The notes under the pieces were generated by a model that was given only the letters and a program-made list of their open reading frames with translations, was not told the DNA's origin and did no database searches. Below, in pieces: positions 28,901 to 38,838 of a DNA stretch of 64,000 bases. A program made the translations under genes and the position numbers. Every line of letters begins with the position of its first letter. Position 1 is the stretch's first letter. Source of the stretch: Cylindrotheca closterium (Eukaryota > Bacillariophyta > Bacillariophyceae > Bacillariales > Bacillariaceae); the NCBI GenBank assembly GCA_933822405.4, contig CAKOGP040000779.1:1-64000 (forward strand), in the 5' to 3' direction.

Positions 28901-29862
28901 GGCAATGGTGCATTGCTGTAATGCGGACAGAAAGGGAGTTGATAAAATATGATATTGGCACAATAAAGGTGAGCCCAGGCTTTGGGGCCTTCTCTCCTGG
29001 TTTCGTGATATCGTAGTAACAATTGACGATCTGTGATTTGGTGTGAAGATTGAGACCAAAACTTAGCGACGAAAGATATAGGAGTGACCAATGACATTAA
29101 TTTGCCTTACCCCCTTTCTTCTGCACAGCAGGAATATGAGCCAGTATATTGAACATAATGTAACATGTTTCTCGAGCCTGTTGGGATAGGAGACAGTAAT
29201 GTGAGTGACACGCTACACAGTATCCCACCTTTTCAAAACCGCGAAAGTCTTACATGTGTATCGACCGTGCCTACCCCATATGCCGATTGAAAAGATACAA
29301 GATGACTCAGCCTCTTCGATCTCTTTCTTCCTTAATATGCTGTACGCCTGACAATAGCAGATTTTTGTCTTCGTCATTCAAATCATCAAGCGTGATATCG
29401 CGAGCAACCTTTTCGCTACCAAAATACGTTGCCTTATGTTGCAGGAAATTCAGCATCTGATGAACCGAGCTGCTGACATCGTGTAAACATGATCTCTGGA
29501 TTCCAGACATATTCGCTATTTTGGTTTTCAGCCATCTCATAGATTACATTCTTTTTTCGTTGAAGCATTTCGTCAAACTCTGCAAGGGATTTCTCAATCA
29601 TTGCAGGGGTCTCGAGCTCATCTCTGACACAATGCATATCGTCGAGAGCTTTGGACCGCTCTTGTACAGAGAGTTTATTCATTTCGGAAGCAAGGTAGTC
29701 CTCGATAGGTTTCATTTCATCTCCATTGTCATCGCCTGTCTTGCGTTGACTGAAGACAGGAAGTGCAGCTCCGTGAAACGACGACTGTTCCCCACAGCTG
29801 AGGAATGAAACGCAAGAGTTGCTTTCCGATGGTGTAATGAAGGCTGAGTTTGGAGGTAACAT
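28901..29862 (-). pseudogene. Inverted, broken copy of the CRAL-TRIO/DUF6824 gene
   Basis: Reads from ATG 29860-29862 (MLPPNSAFITPSESNSCVSF) with high similarity to the gene at 27013. A 20-bp loss after the codons for NPE shifts the frame. The frame resumes as HDVSSSVHQMLNFLQHKATY. Exon 2 is recognisable (YIMFNILAHIPAVQKKG), but its donor has an extra G (GGGGGTAAGG), which would shift exon 3. Exon 3 homology stops after ITAMHHC, so the last part and the whole DUF6824 domain are missing. Together with the intact gene it forms a convergent inverted pair about 0.2 kb apart. Confidence 0.85.
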
Positions 29863-30322
29863 TTTTTGTCAATTGCTCTTTGCTTCCAAATAGTACGATG
29901 CAGCAGAATACCGGTAGAGACCGTAAACAAAGGAAAAGGTTTAGGCCCCATACGTTATTTGTTTCAGGATCATACTGTAATCTCACGTTTAAATAGCCCG
30001 ATCGGCGGAATTTGAGACACTTCAAAGAACAGTTTTGTCTTTCTTGCTGACATTTTTCTTATTGTTTGGTGGTATGATTTTGGAAACAGTCTGGTAAACC
30101 TGGTCCCCTTCTCGTTGAAGAAACCTCTCCACTCCCTGTCCACCGTATGTAGGAATAATAGGCGACCGTTAAGTCATCTCCCATCATTCGCGCGATCGCG
30201 CAACAAGGAATGGTCCATACTGATTCGACCAACCAACAAATGTTTTTTTTGGAAAATACTGCCCATCATCAAACAACCAGTGCCATAAGCAATTAGGTCT
30301 ACATTGATTAAGTTTATATACC
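29863..30322. other. Intergenic region upstream of FKBP gene
   Basis: 460 bp with a TACCGGTA palindrome at 29908-29915 and AAGTTTATATACC just before the ATG at 30323, a TATA-like stretch. No gene. Confidence 0.4.
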
Positions 30323-31225
30323 ATGGGATCGTCACGCAAGCGTTCATTGGATAGTTCCAATCATAGGCAAGTGGACCTGTCGGAGACTCCAAAATCAGCG
30401 AAAAAGCTGAAGACTGCAAGTATTAGTTCCCTGAGCTCGAAAAAACCTCTCAAGAATACACCGATTCCCGAAGCAGATTACGGACCACCCAAGAGCAAAA
30501 AGGAGCTTCGTGCCTTGAAAAAAGCAGCTCGCAAGAGCAAGGATGTGGGAAAAAATGAGGCAACACAATATGATGCTGAAGACAAAATTCTTTCCAAAGA
30601 AGAATACAAACAAAAGAAGCAACAGGAAAAAAAAGAACAACGCAAGGCAATGATGCAAGAGCTTCGAAAGCAAGAAAGAGAAAGCATAAAGATTCGTCAA
30701 CAAAAGAAACTGAATCGAGAGCTTAATGCCCCAAAGTATAAGCAAGTCCAAGCGGAAGCAACAAATGAGCCAAAACATCAGCAACAATCAGAAAAGAAGA
30801 ACAAGAAAAAGGCAAAGAAAACTGGTTCTGAAGAGGACGAACAAGATGTCGCTATGAAAGCATTGAAGCAGGTACTGCTTGGGACTACGGATGAATCTGG
30901 AATGACAACTACTACTCTTGGCGTGAAGTACAAGGATGTTGTTGTTGGGACTGGCGATGAAGTTCGGGAGAAAAAATTGGTGACAGTCCAGTACCAGCTC
31001 AAGGGAGGCAAGTTCAAAGCCGTTTTGGACAGCTCGAAAAAGTTCAATTTTCGAGTTGGAAAGGGAGAGGTCATTCAGGGCTGGGATATTGGTCTTTTGG
31101 GGATGCGAGTGGGAGGCCGAAGGCAGCTGATCGTTCCTCCGAAGGCTGGATATGGCTCGCAAGACATAGGTGCAGGTCCGGGGGGACTCTTATACTTTGA
31201 TATTACTTTGTTGGCCCTTCGATGA
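30323..31225 (+). CDS. Nuclear-type FKBP peptidyl-prolyl isomerase
   Basis: 300 aa, single exon, ATG in ACCATGGGATC. Residues 1-195 are very basic and helical (KKLKTASISSLSSKKPLK, KQKKQQEKKEQRKAMMQELR), as in nuclear FKBPs such as yeast Fpr3/4 and insect FKBP46, though without their nucleoplasmin-like domain. Residues ~199-300 form one FKBP domain: VTVQYQL, AVLDSSKKFNF, VIQGWDIGLLGMRVGGRR, PPKAGYGS, LYFDITLLAL. Of the usual FK506-pocket residues, Tyr, Asp, Trp, Tyr and Phe are kept, and the first Phe is replaced (VLD for FD). Proline isomerisation in the nucleus or nucleolus is the expected role. Confidence 0.9.
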   Translation: MGSSRKRSLDSSNHRQVDLSETPKSAKKLKTASISSLSSKKPLKNTPIPEADYGPPKSKKELRALKKAARKSKDVGKNEATQYDAEDKILSKEEYKQKKQQEKKEQRKAMMQELRKQERESIKIRQQKKLNRELNAPKYKQVQAEATNEPKHQQQSEKKNKKKAKKTGSEEDEQDVAMKALKQVLLGTTDESGMTTTTLGVKYKDVVVGTGDEVREKKLVTVQYQLKGGKFKAVLDSSKKFNFRVGKGEVIQGWDIGLLGMRVGGRRQLIVPPKAGYGSQDIGAGPGGLLYFDITLLALR

Positions 31226-31353
31226 GGAATCACTTGCCTGATAGTACGCACTAGACTGATGTGAATCTGTTCAATCAACATCAAGCCTTTCATACGATGA
31301 TCCAATTTCAGTGCCGTGAAGGGCCGAAGCAATTGTATAGCTTTCATAACATT

Positions 31354-33273
31354 TTAGAATTCTATTGCTACTGGTTTTTTTTCAAACACAACAAGACTCT
31401 CCACATGCTTGGTTTGTGGGAAGAGGTCAAACGGTTGAACAGAGACGATTTCATATCCTCCAATTTCGACAATTCCTTTGGCATCTCTCGCTTGTGTGGC
31501 AGGGCCACAGCTCATGTACACAATTCGCTCCGGATTGTAGTCATACAGTTGTTTGAGGAACTCTTCTGAGCATCCTTTACGAGGTGGGTCCACCACAACA
31601 ACTGTCTGGTCTCGTGGAAATTCATTCACAGCAATCTCTCGTTTTGCTGTTGTTGTATTTCCCGCGTCAATGTCGCCGTTATTGTCCCCACTGCTTGGTG
31701 GCTCGTCACTTGACAATTCGATTTTTGGTGGGCTCGTAAAGATGGCTTCCGCACTGGCTGCCACAAAGTGACAGTTTGAAATGCTGTTCATCTCAGCGTT
31801 CACATAAGCTTCTTCGATCGCTTTTTCATTCAATTCAATTCCCACGCAAGCGTCAAAGGATGAGGCTGCACTCAAGGCAAACAAGCCAGAACCACAGTAA
31901 CAATCCAGCAAATAGGATGGGGGAGTGCCCTTCTTGGTCGGTTGTGTTGCAGCCTTGACGACGGCATCCACCATGAGTGGAATCACAAAGTTGTTGACTT
32001 GGAAGAAGTTACCAGCCAAGTATCGAAATTTTAGGTCCTTGATCGTTGTTGTCATGTATTCCTTGTGGTCTGTCACTACGACTGGATTGCCATTTTCGTC
32101 ATCATCTGCATGCCGGAACAGCAATGTCGCGCCAGTAGCACCACCTCGACCTCCTCGCTTTCGTTTCTTCTGTTTCGTCGGTTTGTTCAATTCACCAATC
32201 TTAGCTTGTTTGTGCAAGTGTTCTCGAACTTCCTTATATTTGGCATTGATTGCTGGTGTGGCAATGGGACACTCGGGAACATCCACCAAGTTGCGATTTG
32301 ATGACCTTTGGAAGCCAATCTCTTCCAATTGGTATTCGTCGAGACCAATCTCTCTAGGAGCTTGATAATGCGGTGTGATTTTGCTGCGGTATCCATATAC
32401 GTCATCCGTACCAACTGTGGGCAGGACCTCCCATGTTTTGCCGTAATCAGCACTCTCATAGCCTTGAATTTGTTGTTGAGAAAGCACCTCTTCGACATGT
32501 TTGGTCTTCCATTCTCGCTGAGCTTCAAGAGACATGTGTTGGTATTGGCATCCTCCACAGGTTCCCGCCAACGGACATTTCGGTTCGACCCGATGGGCGC
32601 TTGGTTCCAGCACTTCGATCAAATCAGCTTCGCTGTAGTTCTTTTGATTGCGAAAGATTCGGACTGATACCAGTTCTCCCACAACCACATGTGGTACCAT
32701 GACAACCCACATGCGACTAGGAGCATCCGTTTCAGAACCATCACCACCACCAACTTCGGTAACAATTTCTTCTTCGCTTTCGTCATCTTCAATTGCAACA
32801 CGACCGATACCCCATCCCATATTTGTCAAAGAATCAATTCGAATCGTTATCACTTGATGATATTCGAATGGCTTTGGAATAAACCTTCTGGGAGGTGCGG
32901 GTGTCTTCTCGGCACCATTATCATCCGCTGTTGTGGTAGTAGTTGTCGAGACTGTGTTCTCGTCAGGTGACGCCAGAGAGGAATATACGGCTATTGTCGG
33001 CGTATTTCGTTGCTGGAATCCTAGTCTTGCTGCTCCTGTTATTCTGTTTGATGTTGTAGATGATGTGGATGGTGATATGTAGGATATAGTGGTGGAATAA
33101 GGTGGTCCTTGCAGTACACCAGCCTTTCGAGCAACCGGCGCCATAAATGACCGTTGAAAGGCAGCTGTCGCCCGTGTCATGATCGACACCGTCATTGCAA
33201 GTAATAGAACTGTAGCCGACCAGTTTGATATGGATAAAAATCTTCTTGCGGAAACTCTTGAAGGATTCGCCAT
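31354..33273 (-). CDS. TrmA/RumA-type RNA uracil-5-methyltransferase, plastid-targeted form
   Basis: 639 aa, single exon. The start is the ATG at 33271-33273 (MANPSRVSARRF); the frame is open further upstream but only to a non-ATG codon. An N-terminal signal-peptide-like stretch (WSATVLLLAMTVSIM) ends in TRATAAFQRS, matching the diatom plastid cleavage pattern around a Phe. The order is then TRAM domain (VITIRIDSLTNMGWGIGRV), 4Fe-4S motif CPLAGTCGGCQYQ, SAM motif DCYCGSGLFALSAAS, VVVDPPRKGC, and MSCGPATQARD with the catalytic Cys. It methylates U to m5U in tRNA or rRNA in this family. A second paralog without the presequence is at 38839-40436, suggesting organellar and cytosolic division of labour. 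Confidence 0.88.
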   Translation of the reverse strand: MANPSRVSARRFLSISNWSATVLLLAMTVSIMTRATAAFQRSFMAPVARKAGVLQGPPYSTTISYISPSTSSTTSNRITGAARLGFQQRNTPTIAVYSSLASPDENTVSTTTTTTADDNGAEKTPAPPRRFIPKPFEYHQVITIRIDSLTNMGWGIGRVAIEDDESEEEIVTEVGGGDGSETDAPSRMWVVMVPHVVVGELVSVRIFRNQKNYSEADLIEVLEPSAHRVEPKCPLAGTCGGCQYQHMSLEAQREWKTKHVEEVLSQQQIQGYESADYGKTWEVLPTVGTDDVYGYRSKITPHYQAPREIGLDEYQLEEIGFQRSSNRNLVDVPECPIATPAINAKYKEVREHLHKQAKIGELNKPTKQKKRKRGGRGGATGATLLFRHADDDENGNPVVVTDHKEYMTTTIKDLKFRYLAGNFFQVNNFVIPLMVDAVVKAATQPTKKGTPPSYLLDCYCGSGLFALSAASSFDACVGIELNEKAIEEAYVNAEMNSISNCHFVAASAEAIFTSPPKIELSSDEPPSSGDNNGDIDAGNTTTAKREIAVNEFPRDQTVVVVDPPRKGCSEEFLKQLYDYNPERIVYMSCGPATQARDAKGIVEIGGYEIVSVQPFDLFPQTKHVESLVVFEKKPVAIEF

Positions 33274-33847
33274 TTCCCAAATCAATGCTCTAGAACTCCA
33301 CCAACAACACAGGATGATGATGCGGTGCACTTATTGTTGTGTTGTGTTAGACTGCTATTGTTGAATCAAAGACGTATTTTGCAAGAGAGCAGACTTTTCG
33401 AGATGAAGGCGGAGAAAAATAGGCTTATTGCAGTGGGAGTACTCGTACTGGTTTCGGAGTTCGAGCGACCCTCACTACTGTACCAGGTACTGATAGTGAT
33501 GATGTTTTGAAGAACAAGATTTGTTGATGGGTCGGAATCCGTTCCCGTACGAATGACGGACTCACGACGTTGTTGTTGTCTCTCATCTGACATCGAATGC
33601 GAATCATCATCACGAAGAAAGAGTCGTCCTTGAAGGATGACCGTCCTTTTAGCATGATACCGAAAACAAGCAATAATAGTCAACAATTTTTAGTGTATCG
33701 ATTGCACTCTTTTTATCAAATTTATCTGAATACGTTTTCTATCGCTATAGCAGTGAACATCCCCTAATCATGAATAATTATGATTGAATGAGAAACACAT
33801 GATCCTCTGATCGCAAGTACAGAAAGGTTGTTTTCTGCACATTGCAA
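33274..33847. other. Intergenic spacer
   Basis: 574 bp between the TrmA-type promoter side and the 3' end of the lumen-protein gene. Frames here (for example 33366-33686) have no protein signature. Nothing else supported. Confidence 0.35.
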
Positions 33848-34378
33848 TTAGTTGCTCTTGAGAGTTGACATGTCCTCGGGGCGACGGTCGTCGGTACCGC
33901 CAGTGACCTTTGTCCACTTGTTTCCATCAGGAAAGACAATGCCATTATCGTACGAAGCTTTCAAGTTTTGAGGGCCTCCCTTGGGAGAGAAGTCAATGAC
34001 AGCATCCGTTTCCGACAAAAGCTTTCCTTGAATCTTCCACAAATCAGGTCTGGTCGGGCGGTCTGTGCACATTGCGCCGTTTCCCTTGCCATCATATCCG
34101 GTCACTTCTACGACAGGATATTTAGATCGGGTTCCATCCGCACGTAGAGGGGCACCAATAACCTTAACTTGACGCAGACATCCTGGGTGGTTTGGATCAT
34201 CGTAGTCTCCAGTGAAAGCAGAAGCGGCGCCAGTCTTCATAGCGGCTTGTGCGTCAGGGGCTCCAGTGGCAAGGATGGCAGCAGCACCGGCGGCTTGACC
34301 GAACCATTGACGACGGTCCATTGCCGAAAAGGCATTTGCTGTTGTGGCCAAGATGAACAAAAGGGAAGCTGACTTCAT
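33848..34378 (-). CDS. Predicted thylakoid lumen protein, twin-arginine type
   Basis: 176 aa, single exon. The N-terminus is a tripartite plastid lumen presequence: an ER-type signal peptide ending ATTANAF, a short spacer, then the Tat signal MDRRQWFGQAAGAAAILATG with an AQAAM cleavage-like site. The mature ~125 residues start TGAASAFTGDYDDPNHPGCL and contain VEVTGYDGKGNGAMCTDRPT and PQNLKASYDNGIVFPDGNKW, a small beta-rich domain. I believe similar proteins occur in other diatoms, but function is not known. Targeting is inferred from sequence only. Confidence 0.82.
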   Translation of the reverse strand: MKSASLLFILATTANAFSAMDRRQWFGQAAGAAAILATGAPDAQAAMKTGAASAFTGDYDDPNHPGCLRQVKVIGAPLRADGTRSKYPVVEVTGYDGKGNGAMCTDRPTRPDLWKIQGKLLSETDAVIDFSPKGGPQNLKASYDNGIVFPDGNKWTKVTGGTDDRRPEDMSTLKSN

Positions 34379-34863
34379 TTCTTTTTAAAATTGAGTAGTT
34401 GTGTCTGTGTAGTGTGTAATTGCAATAAATTGTGATTCAGAAGGGGGTGTTTTTCCTGTCGACACATGTGACATGTGACGGTGTTGTTGGCGCTGATGGA
34501 CACATTGACTGAGTCAGGCAGGCGGGTATCTTATTGAATCATCTGATCGGAAAGCGGTACGATAAGGTTACTGTAGTCGACGCAGTCTATTCAATCGACT
34601 CATCCGAATATGTACGTTCGTATGTCCTTCATCCAAAGTTATTTGAATCGGATTTTGGTTTCTCTCGTTTGCACCATGTCCCATTCCATTCTTGGTCTAT
34701 TTGTCGCTTTGTTGCAGTCGCTATTGAAGATAATTGCACAGAAACTGAGATTGTATCTTCAATTTGTAAGATAGAGCAGTAAGAAATACTAAGAGATCGC
34801 CCCAAACTTGGCGAAATAGGTCGGTATTCCGAAAACAAACACAACCATATTTATCAACAAAAA
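34379..34863. promoter_or_regulatory. Divergent promoter region, lumen protein / p24 protein
   Basis: 485 bp separating two divergently transcribed genes, so both promoters lie here. CGACACATGTGACATGTGACG near 34459-34479 is a short direct repeat of a CATGTGAC core, an E-box-like motif. No other element is supported. Confidence 0.4.
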
Positions 34864-35559
34864 ATGACCACTTCCAATCCTTCCTTTGTGGCTCGGCGAT
34901 ATCTGATGCTATGGACGTCGATAATAGCGGGCTGTCTGTTGATTCAGCAGTGTGAAGCTTCCTATGTCGTCAAAGTGGAACCTTACGACGAACAGTGTTT
35001 CTACATTGCTCCATCGACACATTCCACGATTTATGGCGATTTTGAGATGCTAGAGGACGGTCTGAGCCCCAAGCCAATATCAGTATTAGTAACTGATGCC
35101 CAAGATAGCCGAACTCTGTATCGAAGTCGGACTAATGTTCGTAAGGGAAGTTTCAAAGTAGAGGCCAATCCCAGAGAGAAAATTTACATTTGCGTTCAAA
35201 ATGGGTTGGTAGCAGCCGGCAACAAGAACATTCAACGCAAAGGCAAGACGAAATCTGACGGGTTACCACGACTTGTGGGATTGGATATTAGTGTGGAAGA
35301 AAGGGATCTGCATGATGAAATTCATCAAACGCACTCCAAGATCTTGAGCAAAGCTGTAATGTTGTCCAAAGAGCTGACCAAACTCAAGAATCACCACGAG
35401 TACATGAGAGCCAGAGAAGCAAAACATCGAGAGACTGTGGAACACACTTTTTCCAAGCTACTGGGCTGGGCATTGGCACAGGCTTCGGGTGTTATTTTAA
35501 TTGCAGTGGGTCAAATCCTGTATTTGAAACGGTTCTTGGAGCGAAGGCGCTATATGTAG
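34864..35559 (+). CDS. p24/TMED (EMP24/GP25L) family cargo receptor
   Basis: 231 aa, single exon. The signal peptide (LWTSIIAGCLLIQQCEAS, to about residue 34) precedes a GOLD domain (YVVKVEPYDEQCFYI, IYGDFEMLED, GSFKVEANPREKIYICVQNG), a coiled-coil (ILSKAVMLSKELTKLKNHHE) and one C-terminal transmembrane helix (WALAQASGVILIAVGQILYL). The short cytosolic tail KRFLERRRYM holds an aromatic-plus-basic coat-binding type signal. p24 proteins cycle between ER and Golgi in COPII and COPI vesicles as cargo adaptors. The two Cys expected in the GOLD disulfide are present (QCFYI and ICVQN). Confidence 0.9.
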   Translation: MTTSNPSFVARRYLMLWTSIIAGCLLIQQCEASYVVKVEPYDEQCFYIAPSTHSTIYGDFEMLEDGLSPKPISVLVTDAQDSRTLYRSRTNVRKGSFKVEANPREKIYICVQNGLVAAGNKNIQRKGKTKSDGLPRLVGLDISVEERDLHDEIHQTHSKILSKAVMLSKELTKLKNHHEYMRAREAKHRETVEHTFSKLLGWALAQASGVILIAVGQILYLKRFLERRRYM

Positions 35560-35882
35560 TTCCGAGAAACAATGGTGGTAGTACCCCTGCAGATTCAATC
35601 GCACGAATGCATCAATCTGGTGTGTGAAATAAGAACTATCTCTTGACTTGACGGTATTTACTGCCTCGAACATCTATTTGCTCTGTCAAAAAGAAGCTAA
35701 CTTCGTTAGATAGCACCAGTCCTGCAAGTTCAAAATCGAGTGAAATGGTGTAGATCAAATGCTCGGATGTATTGCATATACGAGTATAGCTGCAATAGTA
35801 ATAGAGTTTCAACGGTCATATGTTTGAGAAGTTCCAAAAGGATATTATTGATGCCCGTTGGTGCATGATGCTGTGAAACCTA
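35560..35882. other. Convergent intergenic spacer
   Basis: 323 bp between the stop codons of the p24 gene and the CRAL-TRIO gene; should hold both 3' ends. No other feature seen. Confidence 0.35.
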
Positions 35883-36906
35883 TTAGAGCTCCAATCCCAA
35901 CGTTGCTTCCTTTTCCATTCTTTCTGCGATCCAGGTTGTGACTATTTCGTCGGCAGGTATCAATCCCTCTGCCATTTCTTCCGGCAAATAGAATGCATAG
36001 TCAGATTGCAAGTATTTGTGAAGCTCTGCTTCTGGAATCCGATGGATCTTTTCCAGAAACTCTTTCGACAGGGTTGCTTTCATCAATTTGAAGACGGAAT
36101 GAAAGCCCCCACTTTTTGGAGGATTGACAATCAACACCATTTCGATTCTCGCTGGTACGACGGTCCCCTCTAGTATTCTCATGAATTGAACCCAGTAAGT
36201 CTTGGAAAAGTTCTTTGGTTCCCAACCGTCCATGTTGATTAGGAGACCTGCCAGTCCACATACAGTACATATATGAGAGATTGGATTGAATCAACCATTT
36301 GTTGTTATCCACAAAAAAGGGCAGACACGGCCAATCAAAAGACGACGTACCTATTCCATGAGTGCGATTCCTTGTATGATTCTCCCTCATTGATTTTATA
36401 ACGTAAACCAAGTTCTCAACAATAGTCTCCTCATTATCAGCTGTCGGGACAAATCTCGAAGGGTTCATGTAGAACATGGCGTGATCCTCAGAAGACCTCA
36501 ACCCTGGTAGCGGGAACAGAGTTTGTGTTTCAAGCTGAGGCAAGAGATCCTTTGCTTTCAGGCTCCAGTTGTGGGGGTCATATCCACGAATGACGTCCCA
36601 GGCAGTTTTGCTGTTGTAGGGCTTGCCGGGAGAGCATTGTGCAAAATGCAAGATTAATTCATCATTGACAAAGCGCCCAATGTTTGCCTCCTCAACTTGT
36701 GATTTCAATCGACAGTAGCACTGATATTCGTTGTTTTTCAAGCGAATGAGTTGATCTTCCAAAGAAAGTTGGCTTCCTTCTATCTCAGGAGATTCACTGA
36801 AGGAGTCATCGCCACCACCCAGTCCACTGAGACTGTTCAAGCTGCTGTGAAGACTTCCCGCCAGACTTCTTACAAGGGAAGCGGCAGAATCGTGTAGTGC
36901 ACTCAT
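35883..36906 (-). CDS. CRAL-TRIO (Sec14-like) domain protein
   Basis: Two exons, 36351-36906 and 35883-36247. The 103 bp GT-AG intron (36248-36350) joins RNRTHGI-G to LLINMDGW; 306 aa. The N-terminus is Ser/Leu/Gly-rich (SLAGSLHSSLNSLSGLGGGD). Residues ~55-130 form the CRAL-TRIO N-lobe (FVNDELILHFAQCSPGKPYN), then TLFPLPGL and the lipid-binding lobe: GLLINMDGWEPKNFS, ARIEMVLIVNPPKS, LHKYLQSDYAFYLPEEMAEG. Members bind phosphoinositides or other lipids; the ligand is not determinable. It lacks the DUF6824 tail of the relative at 27013. Confidence 0.8.
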
Positions 36907-37215
36907 GATGTCAACTCTTTTTTAAAAGATGAAGAATGATAGATTCGTTGGTCTTCGTCTCTCTCGTTATGGCAGATGTGGGATCTTTCCGTTTTCTCGA
37001 AAAGAATAAAAGTGTTTTCGGTAGGCGGAATGTCGACGCACATCATATCGCGGATGTATAATTTGCTTCCCACAAGTTTCACCGAAAATGACCGGGAGTC
37101 TGTAGTAATGCAGAGGTAGGTAGCAGATTTGGCACAGTAAAACCTACTGTTGTAATAGCAGTTGCAGCATGTATATTCAACACTCTTACTAATACATGTA
37201 ATTAACTGCTGATTC
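36907..37215. other. Intergenic spacer
   Basis: 309 bp: promoter side of the CRAL-TRIO gene and 3' end of the RlmN-type gene. Nothing else seen. Confidence 0.35.
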
Positions 37216-38617
37216 CTATTCTGCACGTTTTCGTTTGGTTGCCAGTTGTCCACAAGCAGCACTCTCTTCGTCCCCCCGTGTAGTTCTGATGAAGCATTTG
37301 AAGCCTCTCGAGGTCAACCGTTCTTGAAAGGCCCAGACTCGTTCTACCTTTGGCTTTCGAAACTTTTGAAATCCAATATCATTGAATGGAATCAAATTTA
37401 CCATTGGTTTCATCCCAGGAACTTCGTCAATCATTTCTTGCACAAATTGAGCAAGATGATCAGCGTCTTCCACTGAATCGTTGATTTTATCAATTAGAAC
37501 GACCTCCAGCATGGTTGTTCGTAGTTTCATAGGGCGGCTCTTCAAGGCATCTAGATATCCCTGTCGTAGTTCGTTCATTGAATATTTGGTTGTCGGGACG
37601 AGCTCTTTGCGTAATTCAGGAGTCGTGGCATGAATACTCCATGCCAGGGTAGTATTGGCCCGTCCCAGTTCCATGAATGCATCTGGTGTTGGCGCAACCG
37701 TAGAAATGGTCACCTTTCGCTGAGCCATGCCGAATTGATCTTGGCTGGTCAATACGTTCGCTGCTCGGACAACATTTGCTGCATTATCACTGTATTAGGG
37801 AGAAAAGAAAAGTTTTGAGTTCCACTGTCATACAAGCAGTCGGGCAGATTGGACGAAAATGCAATCAATGAACGTACGCTGGTTCCCCCATACCCATAAA
37901 TACCACACCATCAACTGGGTTGATGTCGAGGACTCTACAGACTTTTCGAGCAAGAAATACTTGGGCACAAATTTCATCGGAAGATAGATTCTGGAGTCGC
38001 CCCATCTTCCCCGTCGCACAAAAGGTACATCCTTGAGCGCACCCCACTTGAGATGAAATGCAGAGCGTGGATCGACCAGTTTCTTCCCATGGAATGATCA
38101 CTGTTTCGACATCAAAGCCACTTTCGACCAAGCGCACCAGCAGTTTTGTCGTCCCATCACGGGCCATAGAGATATCTCTGATCGTCGCTACCGATTCTTC
38201 GATAGATTCGCCTCCGACTTTTCTTAGAGACTCAAGAGCTGCCTTTCCCAGTCCTTGTTCACGTCGTTTGGCAGTGATAAGCATCTTCAATTCATCTCTG
38301 GTCCATGATTTGGCTTCTCTTCCTTGTTGCTTCAAAATTTTGTGTACAGAATCATCCAGCTGTGAGTCAGCTATCGATTCATCATAAAACCATAGTGGAT
38401 CAATACCCATTCGGTAGCACTCCCACACCGCTCGAGATCGACCAATTCCTCGTTCTAAAGACACAGTCAGGTCATCGAATTGAAAGGAGAGGGGACTTCG
38501 AATACGTTCCGATTCTTTTATCTTAGTTGGAATCTTTGGAGCCTGTTCTAAAAGTGCAAAGTTGCATCTTATGAAAGCCACTAGAGCCGTGAGAAACAAG
38601 GCTTTTTGGCAAACCAT
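37216..38617 (-). CDS. rlmN: RlmN-type radical SAM rRNA/tRNA adenine-C2 methyltransferase
   Basis: Two exons, 37878-38617 and 37216-37789. The 88 bp GT-AG intron joins MGMGEPA to DNAANVVRAA; 437 aa. The radical SAM Cys triad is CAQGCTFC (in SSQVGCAQGCTFCATGKMG). GVVFMGMGEP, WSIHATTPELR and the C-terminal RTTRGDEESAACGQL, which holds the methyl-carrier-region Cys, match RlmN/Cfr. In bacteria RlmN makes m2A2503 in 23S rRNA and m2A37 in some tRNAs. The hydrophobic N-terminus (ALFLTALVAFIRCNFALLE) resembles a signal peptide with a plastid-type Phe junction, so a plastid ribosome role is likely (inference). It is divergent from the TrmA-type gene at 38839. Confidence 0.9.
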
Positions 38618-38838
38618 CGTTGCAATATAAATGATGATGGTGTTTTGAATGTCCCGAAGATTCTGATGTCAATGGTGATAAGGGAAGTCGGATGAGTCCA
38701 CTTAGACTGAAGTAGTTCCTTTAGTATCGTCCGTCATGCGACAACCAAACCAGACGACCAAAGAAAAAAACATGATGTGATCTTGATGGGATTTTGAACT
38801 TCGAACAAACTTCATTGGAAACCAAGACAAAGGACGCC
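38618..38838. promoter_or_regulatory. Short bidirectional promoter region between two RNA methyltransferase genes
   Basis: 221 bp separating the ATG of the RlmN-type gene (leftward) and the ATG of the TrmA-type gene (rightward). Both promoters must lie in or around it. No specific factor site is claimed. Confidence 0.45.

Noticed and set aside
33274..33330. Upstream extension of the plastid TrmA-type gene
   Set aside because: It starts at GTG; the ATG at 33271-33273 gives a proper signal peptide.
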